From positions 310,001-374,000 of the forward strand of contig CANLUS010000001.1 in the NCBI GenBank assembly GCA_947494325.1: a DNA stretch of 64,000 nt, given 5' to 3'. The notes under the pieces were generated by a model. The model was not told the origin of the DNA. It ran no database searches and was given only the letters and a program-made list of their open reading frames with translations. Both the position numbers and the translations under genes were made by a program. Shown here piece after piece: positions 18,482 to 27,854 of the stretch. How positions within the stretch are numbered: position 1 is the stretch's first letter; each line of letters opens with the position of its first letter. This DNA is from an uncultured Flavobacteriaceae bacterium. Its GTDB lineage: Bacteria; Bacteroidota; Bacteroidia; Flavobacteriales; Flavobacteriaceae.

Positions 18482-18501
18482 ATTTCCGTTTTCACGGAAA
18501 T
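18482..18501. promoter_or_regulatory. 8-bp palindrome in the thioredoxin 5' leader
   Basis: ATTTCCGT at 18482-18489 and its exact complement at 18494-18501 flank a TTTC loop, 17 nt upstream of the ATG. There is no T-run, so this is more likely a regulator site or a leader RNA hairpin than a terminator. Confidence 0.45.
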
Positions 18502-18517
18502 AGTGATTAATATGTAA

Positions 18518-18537
18518 TCTTGATTTTGGAATCAAGA
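18518..18537. promoter_or_regulatory. second 8-bp palindrome upstream of thioredoxin
   Basis: TCTTGATT at 18518-18525 and its exact complement at 18530-18537, with a 4-nt loop. It lies 16 nt from the first palindrome. The same arm and loop size in both suggests paired elements, perhaps bound by the adjacent AraC-type regulator (inference). Confidence 0.45.
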
Positions 18538-18621
18538 AATGTTTGTTTCTAATTACACTACAAAGATGCGGCGGAAAAGAGCCGTAGAAAATGGACAAAA
18601 GTTCCTAGTACTTGGACAAGC

Positions 18622-19467
18622 CTAGTTTTTATACTCTTTTTTAAACTGAAGTGGTGATTTTTGTGCTGATTTCGTGAAGAATCGAGTGAAATAAGCAGGA
18701 TCGTTAAATCCTAAGTCGTAAGCTATCTGTTTTACAGAATCGTCAGAATAGATCAATTGACGCTTTGCTTCTAATAACAATCTATTCTTAATATAGTCAC
18801 TTGGAGAAATAGTTCCATTTTTTTGAAAGTGCTTTGTAATTGATTTAGGAGACAGTCCTAATCTTTCGGCATAATACGTAACCGAATGTTCTTTTTTAAA
18901 ATTCAAATCAACTAGTAAACTAAAATCTTTAAACAGTTTTGTTTGAGGATCCTCTTTTATTTTAAAATCTTCCTTCTTAATCCTAACAGACAATACGATA
19001 AATTGTTTCAAGTATGCCTGTAACATATCATACTGTGCGGTTTCATTGTTCTGAAACTCTTCAATAAGACTACTAATAATAAAATCGAGCTTTTTAATAT
19101 CCGCCTTGCAAGGCTTAACAAATGGAGTTTCATAAATATTATTAAATAGTACGCCATTACAAGAAACTTCCTTATCATGAGTCTGTATACAGTAAAAATC
19201 ACGGATGAAAGTAATTTTGTAAGCTTCTTTAATCTTTTCAGAATCTACGGCAAAAACTTGTCCTGGAGATAAAAAGAATAAAACATTCCCATCAAAAGAA
19301 TAACTTTCAAAATCAATATTATAAGTGCCTTTGCCCTCTTTTATCCAGTACATACTGTATGCATCTACTTGCTCGGGTTTATTCACAACACATGCCTTTT
19401 CAAATTGAACTACACTTAGTGAAAAAGTATCTTTAAAGGTGTATGTCGCGATATCTTGAACAGCCAT
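18622..19467 (-). CDS. AraC-family transcriptional regulator
   Basis: 281 residues. An N-terminal cupin-like sensing domain (about 20-90; YWIKEGKGTYNID, FFLSPGQVF) and a C-terminal double HTH (about 180-281; YYAERLGLSPKSITKHFQK and KQIAYDLGFNDPAYFTRFFTK). It lies just upstream of the redox operon on the same strand and diverges from the D-amino-acid operon across a 191-nt gap, so it could control either or both. Confidence 0.93.
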   Translation of the reverse strand: MAVQDIATYTFKDTFSLSVVQFEKACVVNKPEQVDAYSMYWIKEGKGTYNIDFESYSFDGNVLFFLSPGQVFAVDSEKIKEAYKITFIRDFYCIQTHDKEVSCNGVLFNNIYETPFVKPCKADIKKLDFIISSLIEEFQNNETAQYDMLQAYLKQFIVLSVRIKKEDFKIKEDPQTKLFKDFSLLVDLNFKKEHSVTYYAERLGLSPKSITKHFQKNGTISPSDYIKNRLLLEAKRQLIYSDDSVKQIAYDLGFNDPAYFTRFFTKSAQKSPLQFKKEYKN

Positions 19468-19527
19468 ATAACGGATAACATTTATGAATTAAAATTATTA
19501 GTCGTAATTTTTTTAAAATTTGACACT

Positions 19528-19535
19528 CAAATTTA
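19528..19535 (-). promoter_or_regulatory. candidate -7 box of the AraC regulator gene
   Basis: CAAATTTA on the plus strand gives a perfect TAAATTTG on the minus strand, 61 nt before the start codon. The nearest TTTG lies 26 nt upstream, a little far. Confidence 0.35.
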
Positions 19536-19658
19536 ATAAAGATAAAAATTAGCCGCGTTATCAAATCAAACTAATATTCCAAAGCATACAATCAATGCAT
19601 TTATTTTTATTAAATTCGGGAATTCTATTATGAAACGCTATTAACCCCTTCTCAACTC

Positions 19659-20975
19659 ATGCCATTATTAATTGTTATTTCAGGAATCGTTTTATTATTT
19701 ATTTTAATCGCTGTATTTAAACTCAACGCATTTATCTCATTTATCATAGTATGCCTTTTAGTAGGTATTCTTCAAGGAATGGAACTAACCAATGTGATTC
19801 AATCCATTCAAAATGGTATTGGAAATACGCTTGGATTTTTAGTCATGATTCTAGGGTTTGGAGCCATGCTGGGTAAATTGGTTGCCGATAGTGGAGCGGC
19901 ACAGCGTATCACTTCTAGCTTAGTTTCGAAATTCGGTCTAAAATATGTGCAGTGGGCGCTAGTACTAGCTGGTTTTATTGTAGGTATTCCGATGTTCTAT
20001 TCTGTTGGGTTTGTCATTTTAGTGCCATTGGTATTCACGGTAGCTGCATCAACAGGTCTACCGTTAATTTATGTAGGCCTACCCATGCTTTCATCCTTAT
20101 CTGTTACACATGGTTTCTTACCCCCACATCCAGCACCGAGCGCTATTGCAGAAATGTTCCAGGCGGATATTGGCAAAACATTATTATATGGAATCGTTAT
20201 TGCGATTCCAACTATTATCGTAGCAGGACCTTTATTTTCGAGAACGATTAAACATATAAAAGCAACTCCTTTGAAAGAATTTTATAATCCTGTTATCTTA
20301 AAGGATCATGAAATGCCAAAAATGGGAATTAGTATTTTCACAGCCTTACTTCCTGTAATATTGATCATTATTTCTACCATAGCATCTCATTTTTTTCCCG
20401 GTGAGTCGACGTTTAAAACCATTATCATATTTATGGGTAATCCAGTCATTGCTATGCTTATTTCTGTGTTAGTTGCGATATATACCTTAGGACTTGCAAG
20501 GGGCAAGAAGATGACAGAATTGATGGACTCATTAACAAAGTCTATTTCAAGTATTACCATGGTACTCCTAATTATTGCAGGCGCCGGTGCCCTAAAACAA
20601 ATATTAATTGATAGTGGGGTTAGTACCTATATTGGAGATTTGTTAAGTGACTCAAGCATATCTCCTTTAATTTTAGCTTGGCTCATTGCCACAATTATTC
20701 GAGTATGCGTAGGGTCTGCAACTGTAGCTGGTCTTACAGCAGCTGGAATCGTACTGCCGATAGTAGCAAATACAGGAGTTAGTGCAGAATTAATGGTACT
20801 AGCAATCGGATCCGGAAGTTTAATGTTTTCTCATGTAAACGACAGTGGGTTTTGGTTATATAAAGAATATTTTAATCTGAGTGTGAAGGATACCCTCAAA
20901 ACATGGACCGTAATGGAAACAACAGTTGGGACCATGGGACTTATTGGTGTTTTAATTATGAATGCTGTTATTTAA
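19659..20975 (+). CDS. GntP-family permease (gluconate/D-serine:H+ symporter type)
   Basis: 438 residues with about 12 hydrophobic helices and GntP motifs: GNTLGFLVMILGFGAMLGKLVADSG near the start, GFLPPHPAPSAIAEM in the middle and SHVNDSGFWLYKEYF near the end. Known members import gluconate, idonate or D-serine (DsdX). The following genes encode RidA, a D-serine dehydratase-like PLP enzyme and a dipeptidase, which favours D-serine or a related D-amino acid as the substrate (inference). RidA starts 11 nt after its stop. Confidence 0.93.
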   Translation: MPLLIVISGIVLLFILIAVFKLNAFISFIIVCLLVGILQGMELTNVIQSIQNGIGNTLGFLVMILGFGAMLGKLVADSGAAQRITSSLVSKFGLKYVQWALVLAGFIVGIPMFYSVGFVILVPLVFTVAASTGLPLIYVGLPMLSSLSVTHGFLPPHPAPSAIAEMFQADIGKTLLYGIVIAIPTIIVAGPLFSRTIKHIKATPLKEFYNPVILKDHEMPKMGISIFTALLPVILIIISTIASHFFPGESTFKTIIIFMGNPVIAMLISVLVAIYTLGLARGKKMTELMDSLTKSISSITMVLLIIAGAGALKQILIDSGVSTYIGDLLSDSSISPLILAWLIATIIRVCVGSATVAGLTAAGIVLPIVANTGVSAELMVLAIGSGSLMFSHVNDSGFWLYKEYFNLSVKDTLKTWTVMETTVGTMGLIGVLIMNAVI

Positions 20976-20986
20976 ATAAACTAGAG

Positions 20987-21454
20987 ATGATAAATTTACC
21001 ATCAGAAAAAATAAAAGAATTGAAATTAGAATTTCCGCCTGCACCGCAACCTGCAGGTGTCTATAGACCCGTACTAGTTGTCGACGGGTTTTTGTATGTA
21101 TCTGGTCAAGCTCCTATGAACTTCGATGGCACCTTAATGCAAGGACGCGTAGGTGATACCATTAGTCTTGAAGAAGGTAAATTAGCTGCTAGACAAGTAG
21201 GATTAACGATGTTATCAACCATACAAACACATTTCGGAGCACTCGATAACATTAAAAGATTGGTAAAAGTTTTGGGTATGGTCAATTGTACCCCAGACTT
21301 TCAAAGGCAACCATTAGTAATTAATGGTTTTAGTGAATTAATGGCCGACGTCTTTGGTAAAGAAAATGGTATCGGTGTACGAAGTGCCGTCGGTATGATG
21401 TTACCAGATGGTATTCCTGTTGAAATAGAGGCCGTATTTGAACTTCATAAGTAA
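20987..21454 (+). CDS. ridA: RidA/YjgF/YER057c-family enamine deaminase
   Basis: 155 residues from ATG 20987; the open frame extends upstream into gntP and is discarded. Members hydrolyse reactive enamines such as 2-aminoacrylate, released by serine/threonine dehydratases, to ketoacid and ammonia. The RidA signature region GVRSAVGMMLPDGIPVEIEAVF carries the substrate Arg, and FLYVSGQAPMN is the conserved N-terminal strand. It is slightly longer than E. coli RidA. Position directly before a D-serine-dehydratase-like gene (3-nt gap) fits removal of its intermediate. Confidence 0.92.
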   Translation: MINLPSEKIKELKLEFPPAPQPAGVYRPVLVVDGFLYVSGQAPMNFDGTLMQGRVGDTISLEEGKLAARQVGLTMLSTIQTHFGALDNIKRLVKVLGMVNCTPDFQRQPLVINGFSELMADVFGKENGIGVRSAVGMMLPDGIPVEIEAVFELHK

Positions 21455-21457
21455 AGT

Positions 21458-22567
21458 ATGAGTGCACCTTGGTACCAAATACGAACTACTGAAAATGTTA
21501 TTTCTCCTTCATTATTGGTCTATCCAAAAAGAATTGAAAAGAACATACTTAAGATGATTGATATTGCGGGAGGTACCGATTTCTTACGTCCACATATCAA
21601 GACCTATAAAATGGCTGAAGTTATTCAGTTACAACTAAAACATGGTATTCATCAATTTAAGTGTGCCACGATTGCCGAAGCCGAATTATTGGCTGAATGT
21701 GGTGCTCAAGATGTATTGCTTGCCATGCAACCTGTAGGAGCTAATGTTGATCGGTTTTTTGCCTTACTAAAAGCATATCCTAAGATTAAATTTTCTACGC
21801 TTGTTGATAATCACCAAACCGTCACCAACATAAATAATCTTGCTGATAAAAATAAGGTTACTGTTTCTCTTTTTTTAGATATTAATAATGGAATGAACAG
21901 AACTGGCATTTGGCCGTCAGAAGAAGCACTAGAGTTATATAAAACCATGACTGCATGTTCTAATATTCTAGTAAAAGGGTTGCATGTATATGATGGTCAT
22001 ATCAGAATTACAAATTTTGATGAACGTAAAAAACAATGTGATGCTGCTTTCGAATTGGTAATTCAACTAAAGCGTAACATCGAAAGCTCAGGTCTGAAAA
22101 TAGACACTATTGTTGCCGGAGGTACGCCCAGTTTTCCAATTCATTCCAAAAGAGCAGGTATAGTCGTAAGTCCTGGCACACCATTATTATGGGATCAAGG
22201 ATATACCAATTTATTCCCGGATCTAACATTTTTACCAGCGGCAGTTTTGTTTAGTAGAATTATCAGTAAACCAAATACGAATTTACTCTGTTTAGATCTT
22301 GGTCATAAATCTGTAGCTTCTGAAATGCAGTTTCCGAGAGTTCAATTTTTAAATGTCGATAATTATACACAGATAGGCCATAGTGAGGAACACTTAGTTC
22401 TGTCATGTGATAATACGGATGCTTATCATGTTGGAGATGTAACCTATTCAATACCATATCATATTTGTCCAACGGTAACTAAATACAAGGAGGTATTAAC
22501 CGTAAACGATGGAGAAATAATAGGTGCCTACAAAGTCATTGCTAGAGATCATAAAACGAATATATAA
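21458..22567 (+). CDS. D-serine dehydratase (DSD1-type) / D-threonine aldolase-like PLP enzyme
   Basis: 369 residues of fold-type III. An alanine-racemase-like barrel has the PLP Lys48 in RPHIKTYK. A C-terminal D-serine-dehydratase-like domain carries the metal pair H335/C337 in IPYHICPTV. The family includes metal-dependent D-threonine aldolases and eukaryotic-type D-serine dehydratases, which motifs alone do not separate. The RidA gene 3 nt upstream argues for a dehydratase releasing aminoacrylate. A GntP permease and an M19 dipeptidase flank the pair. Confidence 0.9.
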   Translation: MSAPWYQIRTTENVISPSLLVYPKRIEKNILKMIDIAGGTDFLRPHIKTYKMAEVIQLQLKHGIHQFKCATIAEAELLAECGAQDVLLAMQPVGANVDRFFALLKAYPKIKFSTLVDNHQTVTNINNLADKNKVTVSLFLDINNGMNRTGIWPSEEALELYKTMTACSNILVKGLHVYDGHIRITNFDERKKQCDAAFELVIQLKRNIESSGLKIDTIVAGGTPSFPIHSKRAGIVVSPGTPLLWDQGYTNLFPDLTFLPAAVLFSRIISKPNTNLLCLDLGHKSVASEMQFPRVQFLNVDNYTQIGHSEEHLVLSCDNTDAYHVGDVTYSIPYHICPTVTKYKEVLTVNDGEIIGAYKVIARDHKTNI

Positions 22568-22583
22568 TTAACACATAATCCTT

Positions 22584-23648
22584 ATGTTTATTTTTGATGC
22601 ACATCTAGATCTTTCAATGAATGCCATGGAATGGAATAGAGATCTTACTTTACCGGTTCATGAGTTAAGAAACCAGGAAATTGGAATGTCAGATAAACCC
22701 GATCGAACTAGAAACATGGTTTCTCTTGATGCAATGAGAAGAGGGAACATCGGGCTTTGTGTCGCAACGCAAATCGCCCGCTATGTGAAAAGAGATAATA
22801 ACTTACCGGGATGGAATTCACCGCAACAAGCATGGGCGCAAACACAAGGACAATTAGCATGGTATAAAACCATGGAAGAGTTGGGCGAAATGACTCAGAT
22901 TACCAATTTAACTCAATTAAATCAACATTTTGCAAACTGGACAAAGACCGACGAAAAAAAACCGATAGGTTATATACTAAGCCTTGAAGGAGCTGATTCT
23001 ATAGTAACTATCGATCATCTTGACAGAGCTTATGACCAGGGATTGCGTGCTATCGGCCCTGCACATTATGGCCCGGGAACCTATGCACATGGAACCGATT
23101 CGATTGGTGGTATTGGCACAAAGGGTAAAGAGTTATTAAAAAGAATAGAAGCTCTTAATTTAATTCTCGATGCTACACATCTATGCGATGTAAGTTTTTG
23201 GGAAACGATGAAAGTTTATAATGGTCCGATTTGGGCAAGTCATAATAACTGTAGGACATTTGTAAATCACAATCGACAATTCACAGATGAACAGATAACC
23301 GAGTTGATCCAACGGGATGCTGTAATAGGAGTGGCCTTAGACGCTTGGATGATGGTTCCAAATTGGATTCGAGGTGTTTCCAATCCACGAGAGATGGGTG
23401 TTAGTCTTACTCAGATGATTGATAATATCGATCATATTTGCCAATTGGCTGGTAATTCTTTACATGTAGGTATTGGTACTGATCTTGATGGTGGATTCGG
23501 AAAAGAACAAGCTCCTTATGATATGGATACCATTGCAGATCTACAAAAAATTCCAGATTTACTATTAAAAAAAGGGTATAAGAATATTGACATTGAAAAC
23601 ATCATGCATAAAAATTTCATAGCCTTTTTACAACGAGTTTGGAGCTAA
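22584..23648 (+). CDS. M19 membrane/renal-type dipeptidase, cytoplasmic
   Basis: 354 residues, no signal peptide. Binuclear zinc ligands of the M19 family are visible: H7 and D9 in FDAHLDL, Glu in LSLEGADS, His in LDATHLCDVS and in ASHNNCR, and Asp in GIGTDLDGGFG. M19 enzymes tolerate D-amino acids at the C-terminal position of dipeptides and some act as D-aminoacylases. As the last gene of the permease/RidA/D-serine-dehydratase operon it may liberate D-amino acids from peptides (inference). Confidence 0.93.
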   Translation: MFIFDAHLDLSMNAMEWNRDLTLPVHELRNQEIGMSDKPDRTRNMVSLDAMRRGNIGLCVATQIARYVKRDNNLPGWNSPQQAWAQTQGQLAWYKTMEELGEMTQITNLTQLNQHFANWTKTDEKKPIGYILSLEGADSIVTIDHLDRAYDQGLRAIGPAHYGPGTYAHGTDSIGGIGTKGKELLKRIEALNLILDATHLCDVSFWETMKVYNGPIWASHNNCRTFVNHNRQFTDEQITELIQRDAVIGVALDAWMMVPNWIRGVSNPREMGVSLTQMIDNIDHICQLAGNSLHVGIGTDLDGGFGKEQAPYDMDTIADLQKIPDLLLKKGYKNIDIENIMHKNFIAFLQRVWS

Positions 23649-23660
23649 ATAAATTTGAAT

Positions 23661-24839
23661 TTATAAATTAAAACTCCTTCGAATCCCTACTTCAAGACCT
23701 CTAATTTCCGCCAATCCTTTAAGTCGACCAATAGCCGAATAACCAGGGTTGGTGTCTTTTCTTAAATCATCTAACAATTGATGCCCATGATCAGGTCGCA
23801 TAGGAATATCATAAAATTTCCCTTTCTTTTTTCTTCGAACCTCTTCTTCCAAAATTACCTTCACGACACTAAACATGTCAACATCACCCTCTAAATGATT
23901 TGTTTCATAGAAACTGCCTTCTTCATTTCTTTTAGTACTTCTTAAATGAATAAAATGAATACGGTCCGCAAACCGCTTGAAGATATTTTCCAAGTTGTTT
24001 TCTAAAATAACACCTAGTGACCCCGAACAAAACGTCATTCCGTTATACACACTCGGAACTTGTTCGAAAATATAGCCATAGTCTGCCTCAGTACTTGCGA
24101 TTCGAGGTAACCCTAAAATAGAAAACGGTGGATCATCAGGATGCAAGCACATTAACACTTCATTTTCAATTGCAACAGGTATAATTTCTCTTAAAAATGC
24201 AACTAAATTTTCCTTAAGTTCTTGCGCATTAATTTCATCATAAACATGGAGAGCCTTTCGAAACTGATCTAAGGTATACCCTTCTTCTGCTCCTGGTAAT
24301 CCAGCAATAATGGTTTTGGTAAGTTTGACAATATCTTCTTCTGAAAGGGTTTTATAATAATCCTTTGCTTTCTTTAATTGATCTTCAGAATAGGCGGTTT
24401 TTGCATTGTGTCTTTGAAGGATATAGATTTCAAAAGCAACGAAGGCAGTCATATCAAAACGCAGTGCTTTCGAACCATTTTGCAACTCATATTCTAATGA
24501 AGTTCTTGTCCAGTCTAACACTGGCATAAAATTATAACAAACGACATTAATACGGCATTTCGCCAAATTTTCAAGACTTCTTTTGTAGTTTTCAACGTAC
24601 TGTTGAAAGTTTCCAGACTTCGTCTTTATGTCTTCATGAACCGGAACACTTTCGACCACACTCCAACACAAATTGCAATTTTCAATTTCGTTTTTCCGTT
24701 TTTGTATTTCGTCCAAAGCCCATACTTCACCATTTCGAACATGATGCAACGCCGTAACAACCCCTGTTGCACCAGCTTGTCGAATATCTGATAACGATAC
24801 AGGGTCATCGGGCCCATACCATCTAAAGGTTTGTTTCAT
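23661..24839 (-). CDS. uxuA: mannonate dehydratase
   Basis: 392 residues from ATG 24839, close to the E. coli length; an upstream in-frame ATG at 24860 overlaps the -7 box and is rejected. It dehydrates D-mannonate to 2-keto-3-deoxygluconate in glucuronate breakdown. Motifs include [62 protein letters not shown] and [12 protein letters not shown], with the His/Asp/Cys metal ligands. No uxuB, uxaC or kdgK is nearby, so it appears as a single-gene unit. Confidence 0.96.
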   Translation of the reverse strand: MKQTFRWYGPDDPVSLSDIRQAGATGVVTALHHVRNGEVWALDEIQKRKNEIENCNLCWSVVESVPVHEDIKTKSGNFQQYVENYKRSLENLAKCRINVVCYNFMPVLDWTRTSLEYELQNGSKALRFDMTAFVAFEIYILQRHNAKTAYSEDQLKKAKDYYKTLSEEDIVKLTKTIIAGLPGAEEGYTLDQFRKALHVYDEINAQELKENLVAFLREIIPVAIENEVLMCLHPDDPPFSILGLPRIASTEADYGYIFEQVPSVYNGMTFCSGSLGVILENNLENIFKRFADRIHFIHLRSTKRNEEGSFYETNHLEGDVDMFSVVKVILEEEVRRKKKGKFYDIPMRPDHGHQLLDDLRKDTNPGYSAIGRLKGLAEIRGLEVGIRRSFNL

Positions 24840-24859
24840 ACTATTTTTTAAGAACCACA

Positions 24860-24867
24860 CAAATATA
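24860..24867 (-). promoter_or_regulatory. candidate -7 box of uxuA
   Basis: CAAATATA on the plus strand gives a perfect TATATTTG on the minus strand, 21 nt before the chosen start codon. No good -33 box at proper spacing. Confidence 0.4.
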
Positions 24868-24989
24868 ACATTTACTCATTACAAGAAATAATAACAGAAT
24901 TGTATAAAACAATTACCTAGAATTGGCTTGTTTTTGATAATTTTTTCATCGAACTTAGTGGCACTAATAAATCTCAAAATCTATCATGG

Positions 24990-25697
24990 ATGCTACTTAA
25001 ACTGGGATATCTCGCATTGACTTTAGTCACCATTATATTCTTGTTAAGGATTGGCTTTAAAGCAATTAAATCTTCAAGTTCAAAACCTAAAAGGGATAAA
25101 ATCCTACTAATTTTTGGTCTCGCGATTTGGCAGTTTTTTATCTTATCGCTGTCATCGACTTCTTTATTACAATCATATGAGTTTCCTCCTCGATTTGCCT
25201 TGGCATTTATTGTTCCTTCTTTTATTTTTACCGGAGTGTTTTTATATAGAAGTCGCAACAAAAAATGGATTCATGAGATTCCACAACACTGGATTATTTA
25301 CTTTCAATCATTTAGAATTGTCGTAGAGACGCTCTTTGTTTTTTCTGTAGCCCAAGGGATTTTAAATTATCATGTTACTATCGAAGGGTACAACTTTGAT
25401 ATGATTTTTGGATTTACTGCACCAGTTATTGCCTACGCCGTTTATAACAGAAAATGGCTTTCGAAAAAAGCGGTCCTTTTTTGGAACTATATAGGCTTGG
25501 GCGTATTGGCTAGTGTTATTTTTCTTTTTATAACCGCAATTTATAAACCTGACCTTTATGGAAGTAACATTCCGTTGTTACCATTAGAAGCGTTTACATA
25601 TCCATATGTTCTTATTGCCGGATTTTTAATGCCAGTTGCTGTTTTTTTACATGTACTATCTATCTTGCAGTTACGCAACAGCCATCTCAATTTATAA
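24990..25697 (+). CDS. seven-helix membrane protein of unknown function, partner of a membrane LytTR regulator
   Basis: 235 residues with about seven hydrophobic helices and few charged loops. I do not recognise the family. The next gene, 7 nt away, encodes a membrane-anchored LytTR DNA-binding protein; such pairs recur in Bacteroidota and suggest that this protein modulates or senses for it (inference). The start at ATG 24990 puts the first hydrophobic helix near the N-terminus. Confidence 0.75.
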   Translation: MLLKLGYLALTLVTIIFLLRIGFKAIKSSSSKPKRDKILLIFGLAIWQFFILSLSSTSLLQSYEFPPRFALAFIVPSFIFTGVFLYRSRNKKWIHEIPQHWIIYFQSFRIVVETLFVFSVAQGILNYHVTIEGYNFDMIFGFTAPVIAYAVYNRKWLSKKAVLFWNYIGLGVLASVIFLFITAIYKPDLYGSNIPLLPLEAFTYPYVLIAGFLMPVAVFLHVLSILQLRNSHLNL

Positions 25698-25704
25698 ATA
25701 GTCT

Positions 25705-26472
25705 ATGCAAAACTTACGGCTCAATACTTCTTACAAAAAACATTTTTTAGTCGCTGCAATTATAAGTCTCTGGCTTGTTGGATTTTTAGTGCTTATAGCT
25801 CCTTTTGATATTGCTGAATTGCCTTTTTTAATTCGTTTAGAAATTCTACCCTTTTATGGCGTGATCTCATGTATTTCTTATTTGATCTTAATTCCGATAC
25901 AAAATTGGATGTTTTCAAAATTAGGTCGTTGGACCTTATTCTTGGAAATACTTTTCATTGGTGTATTTAATTTCTTGGCATGGATTGGTAGTTATTTGTA
26001 TTATAGGTCTGACATCATAAACGGCGAATATTCGTTCGAAAAATTTACAACCCAAGTTTATTATCCAATATTCTTTGTATTACTGTCAATACTTGTTTTT
26101 GCACGATGGTTTTTAAATAGAAAAGCACAAAGTGAACCTCTTAAAAAAATAATTCTAAAAGGAGAAAACAAATTAGATGTTTTACAGATAAACCCTTCAG
26201 ATCTGGTTTCCATATCCAGCGCCGACAACTATGTAGAAGTCCATTATTTAAAAGGTAAAAACCTTCAAAAAAAACTACTTAGAAATACTTTAAAGAATAT
26301 TCATGCTGATATTCCAAATTTAGTTAGGGTACATCGTTCACATATCATTAATCCAATTCATTTTAAAGATTGGAAGAATTCAACAACACTCAGTTTAACA
26401 CAACTGGAAGTGCCTATTTCGAAAAAATATAAAGAATCTTTTTTAGCCATTAGTGATACATTCCTTAAATAA
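25705..26472 (+). CDS. membrane-anchored LytTR-family transcriptional regulator
   Basis: 255 residues. Four transmembrane helices (about 15-33, 47-65, 75-97, 118-136) precede a C-terminal LytTR domain (about 155-250; LVSISSADNYVEVHY, NLVRVHRSHIINPIHF). There is no receiver domain or phospho-acceptor Asp, so signalling is probably through the membrane part or its 7-nt upstream neighbour rather than a kinase. It would bind DNA while held at the inner membrane. Confidence 0.9.
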   Translation: MQNLRLNTSYKKHFLVAAIISLWLVGFLVLIAPFDIAELPFLIRLEILPFYGVISCISYLILIPIQNWMFSKLGRWTLFLEILFIGVFNFLAWIGSYLYYRSDIINGEYSFEKFTTQVYYPIFFVLLSILVFARWFLNRKAQSEPLKKIILKGENKLDVLQINPSDLVSISSADNYVEVHYLKGKNLQKKLLRNTLKNIHADIPNLVRVHRSHIINPIHFKDWKNSTTLSLTQLEVPISKKYKESFLAISDTFLK

Positions 26473-26518
26473 AACACCAATGAAAGCATTCTTTACACTA
26501 AAGTAAACCTATCGAAAC

Positions 26519-27823
26519 CTACTCATATTTTGCGGTCGACGAAAAAAGAATGAAGCAATTCACCAATATAAAAGTGACCAATGCTGGCAATACCCAACCT
26601 AAACTATATTGCGACAATGGAATTATCTCTTTTACACCTTGTAGGCTTTCTTTAGGTATTATATATCCAAGAAAGTCGGGAATACTAAATATAAAAGTAG
26701 CCAACACTACGAATCTGAATACCAATTTAGATCCAAATTTTTCAGGTACAATATTTAGTAAAATCAATACAATAGTAATCGGGTAAATGAACATTAAAAC
26801 TGGCAAAGCAATCACAACAATATCATGAAAATCTAATTTTCCAACACCGATACCAATGAGACATGCTATAATAGCTGATGCAGTATACACTTTCTTAGAT
26901 TCATTAAAAAGCCCTTTAAAGTAATCGGCCGTACCGGTTACTATCCCGACTGCCGTGGTAAAACATGCCAACGATATCAACACACTTAAAAAGGAATTTC
27001 CAATGTTGCCTAAAGTCGCTAAACTAATCCCTCGCAACAACGTTGCACGTTGCGCATCATTATTTAACGCACCATCTACAAAAATTTCAGAACCATAAAA
27101 CGCACCTACTGCAATCAAGCCCGCGTAGATCACAAATAATCCTACTCCAGCAATCAGACCTGCCTTTCTTATCAATTCTTTCTTATCCGTCTGTGAAGTA
27201 AAACCTTTTAAGTTCAACGAAATAATAATAACCCCTCCAACGACAACTGCGCCTATGGCATCAAAGGTTTGATATCCTTCTAAGATTCCGCTTACGATAG
27301 GTGCTTCAAAAGTAGAAGGGTTCATACCCATGTCACTCGAAAATAAACCAATCCCGATTACTAAAAATAGAATAACAACGATAAAAGGTGTTAGATACTT
27401 TCCTATTAAATTTAATATCCTAGACCGATTTAATACAAATAACAACACCAAAGAAAAGTACACGCTGCTTGTCACAATTGGGTCTGCACCAAACATAGGG
27501 CCGATGGCAATTTCATGTGTTGCCGATGCCGTTCTTGGTGAAGGCAATGTGATCGAAATAATATAGACAATTACACAGTACACAACACTAAAAGTTGGTG
27601 ACACTTTCTTGGCAAAATCAAACATGGTACCTTGTAATCGGGCATGAGCTAAAATCCCAAGTATTGGAATCATCACGGCAGTGATCATAAATCCGAAAGT
27701 GACCCAAAACCAATCTTCACCTGCATTATATCCTAATAGTGGTGGTAATAATAAATTACCTGCTCCAAAAAAAAGCGAAAATAATGCGAAACCCGTTACC
27801 AGTATTTCTTTAGTTTTGTTCAT
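26519..27823 (-). CDS. brnQ: branched-chain amino acid transport system II carrier protein
   Basis: 434 residues from ATG 27823; the open frame extends to 27880 but that part overlaps the divergent hydrolase. BrnQ/LIVCS-type sodium- or proton-coupled uptake of Leu, Ile and Val. About 12 helices; signature N-terminus ILVTGFALFSLFFGAGNLLLPPLLG and SLNLKGFTSQ. It diverges from the alpha/beta hydrolase gene with only 31 nt between starts. Confidence 0.95.
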   Translation of the reverse strand: MNKTKEILVTGFALFSLFFGAGNLLLPPLLGYNAGEDWFWVTFGFMITAVMIPILGILAHARLQGTMFDFAKKVSPTFSVVYCVIVYIISITLPSPRTASATHEIAIGPMFGADPIVTSSVYFSLVLLFVLNRSRILNLIGKYLTPFIVVILFLVIGIGLFSSDMGMNPSTFEAPIVSGILEGYQTFDAIGAVVVGGVIIISLNLKGFTSQTDKKELIRKAGLIAGVGLFVIYAGLIAVGAFYGSEIFVDGALNNDAQRATLLRGISLATLGNIGNSFLSVLISLACFTTAVGIVTGTADYFKGLFNESKKVYTASAIIACLIGIGVGKLDFHDIVVIALPVLMFIYPITIVLILLNIVPEKFGSKLVFRFVVLATFIFSIPDFLGYIIPKESLQGVKEIIPLSQYSLGWVLPALVTFILVNCFILFSSTAKYE

Positions 27824-27854
27824 TAAGTTTGAATTTTTTTCGAATATACTTAAA

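Noticed and set aside
18466-18495. GTG start adding ten residues to thioredoxin
   Set aside because: It overlaps a perfect hairpin; ATG 18465 gives the usual length.
18520-18535. FNR/FixK-like TTGAT...ATCAA site upstream of thioredoxin
   Set aside because: The half-sites are separated by 6 nt, not the 4 nt required.
20903-20986. 28-codon extension of RidA
   Set aside because: It overlaps the conserved end of the GntP permease gene in another frame, with unnatural composition.
27681-27854. 58-codon N-terminal extension of the alpha/beta hydrolase
   Set aside because: It is antisense to brnQ and shows no hydrolase similarity; the fold begins at ATG 27855.
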